A DNA stretch of 64,000 nt from Nonomuraea maritima (GTDB lineage Bacteria; Actinomycetota; Actinomycetes; Streptosporangiales; Streptosporangiaceae). Shown piece by piece: positions 1-7,997 of this stretch (positions are counted from its first letter, which is position 1; every line of letters starts with the position of its first letter). Location of the stretch: assembly GCF_900100395.1 (NCBI RefSeq), contig NZ_FNFB01000037.1:1-64000 (forward strand), read 5' to 3'. Under the pieces are notes generated by a model. That model was not told the DNA's origin. It worked only from the letters and a program-made list of their open reading frames with translations, and made no database searches. The translations under genes were made by a program, and so were the position numbers.

Positions 1-101
1 GAGGGGGTAAGGCTCCCGGTAGACGACCGGGTTGATAGGCCGGAGGTGGAAGCGCGGTAACGTGTGGAGCTGACCGGTACTAATAGGCCGAGGACTTGAC
101 C
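1..101 (+). rRNA. rrl: 23S ribosomal RNA, 3' end only
   Basis: The first ~100 bases match the conserved 3' terminus of bacterial 23S rRNA, including the segment around ACCGGTACTAATAGGCCGAGG that ends the large-subunit RNA. The gene enters from the left edge. The exact 3' end near base 101 is estimated by analogy with other actinomycetes. A small stem (CAAACA/TGTTTG, about 153-168) lies in the spacer before 5S and may be a processing signal. Confidence 0.93.
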
Positions 102-180
102 TCAAAGCAGGCTTTTCTTGCTCGCGTCCACTAAGCAATTCTGAGACAGCAAACAGTGATGTTTGTGTGTTTCGGAGGGT

Positions 181-297
181 TACGGCGGTTATGGCGGGAA
201 GGAAACACCCGGTTACATTCCGAACCCGGAAGTTAAGCTTCTCTGCGCCGATGGTACTGCACTCGGGAGGGTGTGGGAGAGTAGGTCACCGCCGGAC
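181..297 (+). rRNA. rrf: 5S ribosomal RNA
   Basis: About 117 bases with the hallmark internal segments CCCGGTTACATTCCGAACC and GCCGATGGTACTGC. The ends pair (TACGGCGGT with ACCGCCGGA) to form helix I, which sets the boundaries to within a few bases. It follows the 23S end by ~80 bases, the normal order at the end of an rrn operon. Confidence 0.95.
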
Positions 298-306
298 AAT
301 CTTTGT

Positions 307-349
307 GGGGAGGGGTTCCATCCTTGGGATGGGATCCCTCTCCTTTTTT
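307..349 (+). terminator. Rho-independent terminator of the rrn operon
   Basis: A GC-rich stem (GGGGAGGGGTTCCATCC against GGATGGGATCCCTCTCC) with a short TTGG-type loop is followed by six T residues. It lies ten bases after 5S and should end the rRNA transcript. Confidence 0.9.
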
Positions 350-350
350 G

Positions 351-1406
351 TGTTGCGTGTTCCGTGTTGTGTGTTGCGCGTGTGTGTGTTGTGTGTGTGT
401 GTTGTGTGTGGGGGTTCCGCTGGTGGCGGGGCCCCTTTTTTTGTTTGTGGGGTGGCCCGTTCGGGCGGGCGTCTTTTTTCGTGTGTGGTGGGGTTTCGTC
501 TGGTGGTGGGGTCTGTTCTGTGGTGTGGGGGTCGCTGTTCAGGCGGCCCCTTTTGTTTGTAGAGGTTCTGCTGGTGGGTGGGGCCGCTTCTGCGTTTTGG
601 GGTCGCTGTTGAGGCGGGCCGTTTTTTGTTGGTGGGGGTGGCTCGTTCGGGCGGGCCCTGTGGTTTCGGGTGTGGTGGGGTGGTAGTTCGGTCGGCGTCT
701 CTTTTCGTGTGGTGGAGGTCGGCTGATTAGGGTGCGCCCCTCACGCGTGAACGCCACGAGGCAGCTGGCCGGACCCCCGGGTGCCGACACCGGCAGCACG
801 ACCCCGCCGGGGTTCGTCGGCGGGGCCACTGTTCGGGTGGCCGCCTTCGTGGTTGGGGGATTCGCCGTTCTCGGTGGGGCTTTTTGTGTTTGCGGGGTGG
901 TGCCGCTGGGCCGGCCCCTTTTTGTTTGCAGGACGCCTGATCGGCCGGCTTTCTGTCGTGTGTATGGATGGTGCCGTTCGGGCGGGTGCTGCTTGCAGCT
1001 GGTCGTTGTGGGTGGGGCCGACAATGGGCGGCTGTCGACTGACTGCTTGGTAGCGGATGTCGTACCGGGAGCCGCGCCCGTGAGGTGGGCCAGCGGGCGA
1101 CAGCTCGGGGTGAGGTGTCGACGGCTGTCGTGGGGCAGTGCTCTTTGTGGGGTCCGTCTTTGACGGGACCCTTTGGTGTTTCTGGAGCGGATCGGTGTCG
1201 GTGGCTGGGACAGTCTGTGTGGCTGGGTGCATCTCCGATTGCGCGTGCCTGTGGCTGCGTGCGCATCTCCACTGCGCGGGAGGTGCGGCGGCCATGACAG
1301 CGCACGGAGGCAAGGGCTCGGGGGTGGGGTGAGGCGGTGGGGGAGCTGTTCGTTCGGGGGTGGGCTCGTGCGGCTGCTCGGCGTACGGAGTGCTGGTGGT
1401 GGTCAG
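351..1406. repeat. Gene-free, G/T-skewed region with degenerate repeats
   Basis: About 1.05 kb without a credible gene. From 351 to ~720 the + strand is almost entirely G and T, including an alternating TG tract near 360-412. Phrases recur: GGCCCCTTTT(T)GTTTG near 430, 544 and 906; CGTTCGGGCGGG near 450, 650 and 970; GGGTCGCTGTT(C/G)AGGCGG near 528 and 600. Reading frames here have composition and repeats unlike any protein family. I see no tRNA or other RNA gene. Confidence 0.6.
1149..1180 (+). terminator. Possible terminator hairpin
   Basis: GGGTCCGTC and GACGGGACCC form a stem with one bulged G and a TTT loop, followed by a T-rich stretch. What transcript it would end is unclear, because no gene is visible upstream. 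Confidence 0.35.
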
Positions 1407-1412
1407 TAGGGT
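1407..1412 (+). promoter_or_regulatory. -10 box TAGGGT of folC (leaderless)
   Basis: TAGGGT fits the actinobacterial TANNNT -10 consensus and ends 6 bases before the GTG start of folC. The transcript would start at or within a base or two of the start codon. The same arrangement recurs at seven other genes in this window. Confidence 0.5.
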
Positions 1413-1418
1413 TGAGGG

Positions 1419-2738
1419 GTGGATTATCGTGCGGTTGAACGCGCGATCCTGGATCGTGGCGTCGAGTGGGAATTCGAGCCGACGCTCGATCGGATCGCGG
1501 CCCTCCTGGACGTGCTCGGCTCGCCCCAGCGGGCGTACCCGGTCATACACATTGCCGGGACGAACGGAAAGACGAGCACCGCCCGGTTGACGGAGGCGCT
1601 GCTCAAGGAGCGAAATCTGCGGGTGGGGAGGTTCACCAGCCCGCACCTCGTCTCGATGCGTGAGCGGATCACCGTCGACGGCGAGCCGCTGAGCGAGGAG
1701 CGGTTCGCCGAGGTCTACGAGGAGATCATCCCCTACGTCGAGCTCACCGACGCCGGCGGACGTCGTATCCAGTTCTTCGAGCTGCTGACGGCGATGGCGT
1801 TCGCGGCGTTCAGCGACACTCCGGTCGACGTCGCGGTCATCGAGACCGGCATGGGCGGGTCGTGGGACGCCACCAACGTCGCCGACGGAGCCGTGTCGGT
1901 GATCACTCCGATTTCGCTGGACCACACCGACCGCCTCGGTCCTGACGTCGCGAGCATCGCCGGTGAGAAGGCGGGCATCATCAAGCCCGGCACGACGGCG
2001 GTGTTCGCCCAGCAGGAGCTCGCGGCCGCCGAGGTGCTGATGCGGCGCGCGGCCGAGGTCGGCGCGGTCGTGGCTCGTGAGGGGCTGGAGTTCGGGGTGC
2101 TGAGCCGCGAGGTCGCGATCGGCGGGCAGTTGCTCACGTTGCGCGGCCTGAAGGGCGTGTACGACGAGGTCTACCTGCCGCTGTACGGCGCCCACCAGGC
2201 GAGTAACGCCGCCTGCGCGCTGGCCGCCGTCGAAGCGCTGACGGGCGGCGACGACCCGCTCGACGCCGACCTGGTACGTCAGGCGTTCGCCCAGGCGTCC
2301 TCGCCGGGACGGATGGAGGTCGTGAGGCGTACGCCGACGGTGGTGGTGGACGCCGCGCACAATCCCGGCGGCATGCAGGCGACGCTGGAGGGCCTGCACG
2401 AGGCGTTCGACTTCGCGAAGGTGATCGGCGTCCTCGCGGTCATGCGTGACAAGGACGTCGACGGGCTGCTGGAGCTGCTGGAGCCCATACTCGACGAGAT
2501 CATCGTGACGCGGAACTCGTCGCCGAGGTGCATGCCTCCGGAGGAGCTCGCTGCGCTGGCCGGGCCGCTGTTCGGTGAGGATCGCGTGCATGTCGTCGAT
2601 CGCCTCGATGACGCCATCGACAAGGGCATCGCCATGGCGGACGCCGCGGGTGAGTTCAGCGGCACGGGTGTGTTCATCACGGGGTCGGTGGTGACCGCGG
2701 GAGACGCCCGCCACCTGCTCAAGGTGGAGAGGCCATGA
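1419..2738 (+). CDS. folC: Bifunctional folylpolyglutamate synthase / dihydrofolate synthase
   Basis: Adds glutamate to dihydropteroate and to folates in the cytoplasm. The 439-residue protein has the Mur-ligase-type P-loop GTNGKT at residues 47-52. It also has the FTSPHL segment, an ETGMGG segment in the central ligase domain, and a DAAHNPGG motif opening the C-terminal domain. Length is normal for FolC. The GTG at 1419 is the first start after in-frame stops at 1407 and 1413. A TAGGGT box six bases upstream suggests a leaderless mRNA. The stop overlaps the start of the next gene (ATGA), so the two are translationally coupled. In Streptomyces valS usually precedes folC; here the rRNA operon lies upstream. 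Confidence 0.95.
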   Translation: MDYRAVERAILDRGVEWEFEPTLDRIAALLDVLGSPQRAYPVIHIAGTNGKTSTARLTEALLKERNLRVGRFTSPHLVSMRERITVDGEPLSEERFAEVYEEIIPYVELTDAGGRRIQFFELLTAMAFAAFSDTPVDVAVIETGMGGSWDATNVADGAVSVITPISLDHTDRLGPDVASIAGEKAGIIKPGTTAVFAQQELAAAEVLMRRAAEVGAVVAREGLEFGVLSREVAIGGQLLTLRGLKGVYDEVYLPLYGAHQASNAACALAAVEALTGGDDPLDADLVRQAFAQASSPGRMEVVRRTPTVVVDAAHNPGGMQATLEGLHEAFDFAKVIGVLAVMRDKDVDGLLELLEPILDEIIVTRNSSPRCMPPEELAALAGPLFGEDRVHVVDRLDDAIDKGIAMADAAGEFSGTGVFITGSVVTAGDARHLLKVERP

Positions 2739-3079
2739 TGAACTTCGAGGTCACCCCCGGGATGCGCAGGCTGGGCTCGAGTGTGCTCGGCATGGAGGCC
2801 ATCGTCGCCGCTCTGGTCACGCCGGTGGCGATCCGCGTCGGCGGGGTGACGCCCTGGCTGGCCGTGACCGTGGGCATCGGGCTCGCCGTGCTGTGTGTGG
2901 TGGCCGCGGGTCTGCTCAAGAAGCCGATCGGGTACGTCTTGGGCAGCGTCGTGCAGGTGCTGGCGATCTGCACCGGGTTCGTGGTGTCGATGATGTTCGT
3001 CCTCGGTGCGATCTTTGCCGCACTGTGGATCACGGCCATTCTCGTCGCTCGCCGTGTCGAGGGCGCTACTTCCCGCTAA
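2735..3079 (+). CDS. DUF4233 small membrane protein
   Basis: A 114-residue protein with four predicted membrane segments and a short basic C-terminus. It matches the DUF4233 family, which in actinomycetes is encoded directly after folC and before ndk. No biochemical role is established. The ATG overlaps the folC stop, so it is co-translated with folC. The TAA stop at 3077 is also the first three bases of the -10 box of the next gene. Identification rests on synteny and membrane pattern. Confidence 0.85.
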   Translation: MMNFEVTPGMRRLGSSVLGMEAIVAALVTPVAIRVGGVTPWLAVTVGIGLAVLCVVAAGLLKKPIGYVLGSVVQVLAICTGFVVSMMFVLGAIFAALWITAILVARRVEGATSR

Positions 3080-3082
3080 AGT
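3077..3082 (+). promoter_or_regulatory. -10 box TAAAGT of the following transporter gene
   Basis: TAAAGT lies 8 bases before the ATG at 3091 and fits TANNNT. It overlaps the TAA stop of the DUF4233 gene, so the promoter is embedded in the end of the upstream gene. Confidence 0.45.
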
Positions 3083-3090
3083 CGGCCTTT

Positions 3091-4677
3091 ATGGCCGTCC
3101 CCCCAAGCCAGCGGTCGTCCGACTCGGCTGGCCACAGATTTCGGTGGCAGCTCGACGTGCTGCTCGGGCTGATCCTTGTCACGTCGCTGCCGTTGGCGAT
3201 CGTCTCGATCCCCAACACCCTGTCCGTTGTCGCCGGTCTGCTGCCCGGCGACCTTGACCAGGCCGGGCTCATGCGCACCCAAGGGCTCGCCCTGCCGGCG
3301 TTGATGCTCACCGTCCCGCTCGCCGCTGTGGCGCTGCGCCGGGTCCCGGCCGCGTACGTGCTGGTGGCCGGGCTCGCGTTGGTGGCGGTGTCCGACGCGG
3401 CGGGCGGGTACGCGGGCTCTGAGTTCGTCGTCGGCGTCGTTCGCGTGCTGCGCGGCGTCGGGGCCGGACTGGTCCTTCCGGCCACGCTCGCGGCCGTCTG
3501 GGCGCGTACGCCGGTCCTGCGGGCTCTGTGGGTGGGTGTGTTCTGCCTGAGCCTGCTGGTCGCGCAGGCGTTCGCGCTGTGGCCGCTCGACGACGTTGAC
3601 AGCTGGCGGGTGACGCTGCAGCCGTACCCGCTGGTGACGGGGGTCGCGCTTGCGCTGGCCGCGGTGCACCTGGGGGTGTGGACGCTGTCCGGCCGTCCCG
3701 CCGCTCCTGTGCCGGACGTGGTGGAGCGCGGCCGGGTGCTGCTGTCGGCGGGGCCCGCCGTCGGCATCGCGGTCGTGGCGGTGAGCACGGCCTCGGAGGG
3801 GTGGCGCGCGGGCTGGGTGATCGTGCTGGCGGCGGTGGCGGTCACGGCGCTGCTCGTCATGGCGTCGATCGGGGCCGCGGAGAGCCGTACGGTCGCGTAT
3901 ACCGCGGTGGCCGTGGGGCTTGTGCTGCTGCCGAGCGCCGCGCAGATCACGATGGTCGAGATGGGCGGCCTCGGCGGGCCGGGGTTGCGCGGGCTGTGGC
4001 TGCCGTACGGGGTGGCGGGGGTGCTCGCCGTCGCCGTGTCGGTGTGGGTGCGGCTGCACGCGCCCGCGGCCGGGCGGTGGCTGGCGCCGTTGGGTCTGCT
4101 GGCCATGGTGGCAGGCCTGTGTTCGGTACGGCTCGTCGTGCCGTCGGCCGACGGGCTGCCGCTGGTGCTGCCGTTCGGTCTGCTCGTGGTGGGTGCGGCG
4201 GTGGCGTTGACGGCGACGCTGCAGGAGGTCACGTTCGGGGCGGCGGCGTTCGGGTTGTCGCTGGGGGTCGCGGGGCTGCTCGCGGGGTTCCTGCTCGGCA
4301 CGGGCGTGCAGATGGCCATGCTGGACGGGGCGCGCTCGGTGCAGGAGCTGGTCGACGGGTTCGTGGGCGCGCTGCACTGGTGGGCGCTGATCGGCGGGTT
4401 CCTGGTGGTGCTGATCATCGCGCTGGTCGCCGTGTGGGCGCGTCGCGGGGAGCAGCCGCCGGAGAACACGCCGGAGCGCCTGCCCTGCGCGGGCGGGCCG
4501 GTGGGGGACGTGCTGCTCGTCCCGTCCGCCGAGGAAGGTGACGGGCGGAGGGGAGAGGCGCCGGCCGCCAGTGACGACGGGCGGAAGGGGGAGGCGCCGG
4601 CCGCAGGCGGCGACGACAAGCGGCTTCCTACGGTGCCGCCGCAGGGTCAGTCCCCTGAGGACGCGTCCTCGCCATGA
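3091..4677 (+). CDS. MFS-like multi-pass membrane protein
   Basis: A 528-residue protein with about 14 hydrophobic segments, resembling a major facilitator superfamily transporter of the 14-TM type. No substrate can be deduced. The ATG at 3091 is chosen because a TAAAGT -10 box lies eight bases upstream and hydrophobic sequence starts soon after. An upstream extension would overlap DUF4233 in another frame. The hydrophilic C-terminal tail (from about residue 450) contains a 36-bp tandem duplication at 4540-4611 that encodes GRRGEAPAAS then GRKGEAPAAG. It lies between folC/DUF4233 and ndk. Confidence 0.75.
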   Translation: MAVPPSQRSSDSAGHRFRWQLDVLLGLILVTSLPLAIVSIPNTLSVVAGLLPGDLDQAGLMRTQGLALPALMLTVPLAAVALRRVPAAYVLVAGLALVAVSDAAGGYAGSEFVVGVVRVLRGVGAGLVLPATLAAVWARTPVLRALWVGVFCLSLLVAQAFALWPLDDVDSWRVTLQPYPLVTGVALALAAVHLGVWTLSGRPAAPVPDVVERGRVLLSAGPAVGIAVVAVSTASEGWRAGWVIVLAAVAVTALLVMASIGAAESRTVAYTAVAVGLVLLPSAAQITMVEMGGLGGPGLRGLWLPYGVAGVLAVAVSVWVRLHAPAAGRWLAPLGLLAMVAGLCSVRLVVPSADGLPLVLPFGLLVVGAAVALTATLQEVTFGAAAFGLSLGVAGLLAGFLLGTGVQMAMLDGARSVQELVDGFVGALHWWALIGGFLVVLIIALVAVWARRGEQPPENTPERLPCAGGPVGDVLLVPSAEEGDGRRGEAPAASDDGRKGEAPAAGGDDKRLPTVPPQGQSPEDASSP

Positions 4678-4831
4678 AACGGCTTCCGTACGGAAACGAG
4701 GGCAGGGGCGGAGAACGGTAAGCTGAGGCCCGCTACGGCGACGTGTGGGCGTGCAGCCCCGCGAAGCGTCCTCCGCGGCCAGGCCGGGCGCCTGTGGCCG
4801 CGACCCCATTCTGTTCGAAGGAGAACTACAA

Positions 4832-5242
4832 GTGTCCGAGCGCACTCTTGTCCTGATCAAGCCCGACGGGGTAAAGCGCGGCCTCATCGGTGACGTGATC
4901 GCCCGCGTGGAGCGCAAGGGCCTCAAGGTCGTGGCGATGGACCTCCGCACCCTCGACGCCGACACCGCCAAGGCGCACTACGCCGAGCACTCCGAGCGGC
5001 CGTTCTTCGGCGAGCTGGTGGAGTTCATCACCTCGGGTCCGCTCGTCGCGCTGGTGCTCGAGGGCCCGCGTGCCGTCGAGGCCTTCCGCGCGCTGGCGGG
5101 CGCCACCGACCCGGTCAAGTCGGCCCCCGGCACGATCCGCGGCGACCACGCCCTTGAGATCGGCGAGAACGTCGTCCACGGCTCCGACTCGCCCGAGTCG
5201 GCCGCCAGGGAGATCAAGATCTTCTTCCCGGACCGGTTCTGA
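4832..5242 (+). CDS. ndk: Nucleoside diphosphate kinase
   Basis: Transfers the terminal phosphate from ATP to nucleoside diphosphates through a phosphohistidine. The 136-residue sequence has the typical N-terminus RTLVLIKPDGVKRG and the active-site motif NVVHGSDS with His116. Length is standard. The GTG at 4832 has a strong ribosome-binding site (GAAGGAGA, about 4817). A TAAGCT sequence at 4719 is a candidate -10 box giving a ~100-base leader. A strong terminator follows, so ndk probably forms its own unit. Confidence 0.96.
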   Translation: MSERTLVLIKPDGVKRGLIGDVIARVERKGLKVVAMDLRTLDADTAKAHYAEHSERPFFGELVEFITSGPLVALVLEGPRAVEAFRALAGATDPVKSAPGTIRGDHALEIGENVVHGSDSPESAAREIKIFFPDRF

Positions 5243-5256
5243 GCCGTCCTTTTCTC

Positions 5257-5298
5257 CGCGCGCCCGTGCAGCTCCGGCTGCGCGGGCGCGCTTTTTTG
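5257..5298 (+). terminator. Rho-independent terminator after ndk
   Basis: GCGCGCCCGTGCAG pairs with CTGCGCGGGCGCGC around a CTCCGG loop and is followed by six T residues. It separates ndk from the mre cluster. Confidence 0.9.
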
Positions 5299-5389
5299 TC
5301 GGTCGAACCGCGTACGGTCACGTGGGTGCGGGCCGGCCAGGAATTGTCTGAGGCTTCACCTACTGTTTTCGCTGTCTTGCCACGTGAAC

Positions 5390-5490
5390 GGTGCCGGCAG
5401 GCACCGGATGTTGTGGTGCAAACCGGGCAAAGTTGCGGTTGAGGTAGCGGCTGGAGAATTTTGACAGTCACGGCGGCTCATTGCGTCCAT
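5390..5490 (+). promoter_or_regulatory. mreB upstream region with hairpin and consensus -35
   Basis: The 270 bases between the ndk terminator and mreB hold a perfect 6-bp hairpin (GGTGCC-GGCA-GGCACC, 5390-5405). They also hold a consensus -35 hexamer TTGACA at 5461-5466. No good -10 box sits at 17-18 bases, so the promoter assignment is tentative. No small gene was seen here. Confidence 0.4.
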
Positions 5491-5567
5491 CGGCGGGTAC
5501 GTCACGTTACGATTCGAATTCGATCCGTAGTCATTCGCGAACGACGTTACGGAGGGCTCCGTTCCCC

Positions 5568-6599
5568 ATGGGCAGCAAGCTCGCGTTCCTCGGCCGTGAC
5601 ATGGCGGTCGACCTCGGCACCGCCAACACGCTTGTCTATGTGCGGGGCCGCGGCATCGTGCTCAACGAGCCGTCAGTCGTGGCGATCAACACCGTCACCG
5701 GCAAGATCGTGGCGGTTGGCATCGAGGCCAAGCGGATGATCGGTCGTACGCCCGGCAACGTCGTCGCGGTTCGCCCGCTCAAGGACGGCGTTATCGCGGA
5801 TTTCGACGTCACCGAACGGATGTTGCGCTATTTCATCCAGCGCGTCCACAAACGACGTCATTTCGCCAAGCCGCGCATCATCATCGCCGTTCCCAGTGGC
5901 ATCACCAGTGTCGAGCAGCGGGCCGTCAAAGAGGCCGGCTACCAGGCCGGTGCCCGGAAGGTCTACATCATCGAAGAGCCGATGGCGGCGGCCATCGGCG
6001 CCGGTCTTCCAGTGCACGAGCCCACCGGCAACATGGTCGTCGACATCGGGGGCGGCACGACCGAGGTGGCGATCATCTCGATGGGCGGCGTGGTCACCAG
6101 CCAGTCGATCCGGGTCGGCGGCGACGAGCTCGACCAGGCGGTGATGACGTTCGCGAAGAAGGAGTTCTCGCTGATGCTGGGCGAGCGCACCGCCGAGGAG
6201 ATCAAGATGGCGATCGGCTCGGCGTGCCCCGTCGGTGAGGAGCTGCACGCCGAGATCCGCGGGCGCGACCTGATCAGCGGGCTGCCCAAGACCATCGTGG
6301 TGTCGAGCGAAGAGATCAGGAAGGCCACCGAGGAGCCGGTCAACGCGATCGTCGACGCGGTCAAGAGCACGCTCGACAAGTGCCCTCCCGAGCTGTCCGG
6401 CGACATCATGGACCGCGGCATCGCGCTCACCGGTGGGGGCGCCCTGCTGAGAGGGCTCGACGAGCGGGTGAAGGACGAGACGGGCATGCCCGTGCACCTG
6501 GTGGACAACCCCCTCGACTCGGTCGCCATCGGGTCCGGCAAGTGTGCCGAGGAGTTCGAGGCTCTCCAGCAGGTCCTGGTGCCGGAGTCACGACACTGA
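5568..6599 (+). CDS. mreB: Rod shape-determining protein MreB
   Basis: Bacterial actin homologue that forms membrane-associated filaments; in sporulating actinomycetes it acts mainly in spore-wall synthesis. The 343-residue protein has the phosphate-1 loop (DLGTANT), the phosphate-2 loop (DIGGGTTEVA) and the adenosine motif (LTGGGALLRG). The ATG at 5568 is supported by GGAGGG at 5551-5556 and by MreB length. An upstream in-frame start would add an unrelated basic extension. The stop overlaps the mreC start (ATGA-like), opening the mreBCD-PBP2-rodA operon. Confidence 0.97.
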   Translation: MGSKLAFLGRDMAVDLGTANTLVYVRGRGIVLNEPSVVAINTVTGKIVAVGIEAKRMIGRTPGNVVAVRPLKDGVIADFDVTERMLRYFIQRVHKRRHFAKPRIIIAVPSGITSVEQRAVKEAGYQAGARKVYIIEEPMAAAIGAGLPVHEPTGNMVVDIGGGTTEVAIISMGGVVTSQSIRVGGDELDQAVMTFAKKEFSLMLGERTAEEIKMAIGSACPVGEELHAEIRGRDLISGLPKTIVVSSEEIRKATEEPVNAIVDAVKSTLDKCPPELSGDIMDRGIALTGGGALLRGLDERVKDETGMPVHLVDNPLDSVAIGSGKCAEEFEALQQVLVPESRH

Positions 6600-7489
6600 T
6601 GAGAGACTCTCGCCGTGGCCGGCTGGTCCTGGGAGTGCTGCTCTCGGTGGCCCTGGTCGCCCTGACCATCGACCATCGCGCGGGCGAGAGCTCTCCGCTG
6701 CGCCAGTTGCGTACGGCGGGAGCGACCGTCCTCGGCACGGTGCAGCAGTTCGGTGTGGGAGTGGTCCGCCCGGTCGGCGCGTTCGTGCAGTCGATCCTGG
6801 ACGCGCCGAGCGCCCAGCGGCGCATCGATGCGCTGCAGAAGGAGAACGCCGAACTGCGCGCGAGCCTGGTCGCGGGCCGGCTCGACGCGGGCCGCGCCAA
6901 GGAACTGGAGCGGCTGCTCGGGCTCACGAGGGACAAGGGCTACAAGGTGGTCACGGCCAACGTGGTCGCGCGGCGCGGGCTGCCCGGCTTCGAAGATTCC
7001 GTGCAGATCGACGTGGGCTCGGCCGACGGGGTGCAGCCGGAGATGACCGTGCTCAACGGTGACGGGCTGGTCGGGCGCGTGCTGTACACCTCGCCGCACA
7101 GCTCGACGGTGCTGCTGATCAGCGATCTCGCATCGGCCGTCGGCGCGCGGCTCGAGGGCGACAAGGAGATCGGTGTCGTCCACGGGGTCGGCGAGAACGG
7201 GCGGCTGGTGCAGTTCCGGCTGCTCGACTCCACGGCGCCGCTGAGCAGGGGCGGGCGGATCGTCAGCTTCGGGTCCAAGGACGGCAAACCGTACGCGCCG
7301 GGTGTGCCCATCGGGATCATCGAGCGGGTCGAGGCCACTCCCGGAGAGCTCACCCGCATCGCCTACGCCCGGCCGTACGCCGACCTGACGGCGCTCGACG
7401 TGGTCGGTGTCGTGGTGGCGGCGCCGACGCGCGAGGACCGCGAGGCGGTCGCGCCCAAGGTCGCACCGAAGAAGGAGAAGCAGCGGTGA
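6599..7489 (+). CDS. mreC: Rod shape-determining protein MreC
   Basis: A bitopic membrane protein that links MreB to the extracellular wall-synthesis enzymes. The 296 residues comprise a short cytoplasmic start, one membrane segment (about 10-25), a coiled-coil stretch (about 75-110, rich in leucine and charged residues), and the two-barrel periplasmic-type MreC domain. A Lys-rich tail ends the protein. The ATG overlaps the mreB stop. Length and order fit the family. Confidence 0.95.
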   Translation: MRDSRRGRLVLGVLLSVALVALTIDHRAGESSPLRQLRTAGATVLGTVQQFGVGVVRPVGAFVQSILDAPSAQRRIDALQKENAELRASLVAGRLDAGRAKELERLLGLTRDKGYKVVTANVVARRGLPGFEDSVQIDVGSADGVQPEMTVLNGDGLVGRVLYTSPHSSTVLLISDLASAVGARLEGDKEIGVVHGVGENGRLVQFRLLDSTAPLSRGGRIVSFGSKDGKPYAPGVPIGIIERVEATPGELTRIAYARPYADLTALDVVGVVVAAPTREDREAVAPKVAPKKEKQR

Positions 7490-7532
7490 GCGGGTTGCGG
7501 GCTGCGGCCGCGCCCGACGGGGAGGGGGTCAG

Positions 7533-7997
7533 GTGATCGGCTGGCTGTCCGTGCTCGCGGCGCTGCTCGCGCAGGTCATGGTGGTCAACCGCCTTCCGCT
7601 GCCCGCCGGGGGCGCACCTGACCTGGTGCTGCTCACCGTCATCGCCGCGGCGTGGACGCGGGGTCCGTCCTCGGGGGCGGTGCTCGGGTTCTTCGCCGGG
7701 CTGCTGGCCGACGTCATGCCGCCGAGCGCCCACCTGGTCGGGCAGAACGCGTTCGTGTACGCGCTGGTGGGTTACCTCGCAGGGCGGGGCATCGGCGGGC
7801 CGGTCCCGACCGTGGTGCTGTGCGTGCTGCTGGCGCCGCTGGCGACCGCGGGGGTGGGCGCGCTGATGTCCGATCCGCGGGTGACGATGCCGATGCTGAG
7901 CACACAGGTGCCCGTCACCATCGTCTACACGCTGTTGGTCTCCCCGGTCGTGGTGTGGCTGGCCACCCGGAGCAGACAGGTGAGGTTTCTGACATGA
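7533..7997 (+). CDS. mreD: Rod shape-determining protein MreD
   Basis: A 154-residue integral membrane protein with five or six hydrophobic segments, located between mreC and PBP2 as in other actinomycetes. The GTG at 7533 follows GGAGGGGG (7521-7528). The longer in-frame region upstream is arginine-rich and overlaps mreC, so it is not coding. Its stop overlaps the start of the PBP2 gene by four bases. MreD is poorly conserved, so the call rests on topology and position. Confidence 0.9.
   Translation: MIGWLSVLAALLAQVMVVNRLPLPAGGAPDLVLLTVIAAAWTRGPSSGAVLGFFAGLLADVMPPSAHLVGQNAFVYALVGYLAGRGIGGPVPTVVLCVLLAPLATAGVGALMSDPRVTMPMLSTQVPVTIVYTLLVSPVVVWLATRSRQVRFLT

Noticed and set aside
741..2714. A 657-codon minus-strand frame across the noncoding region and folC
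   Set aside because: Overlaps folC throughout its 5' half and is low-complexity Thr/Pro/Arg beyond it. No start signal or domain.
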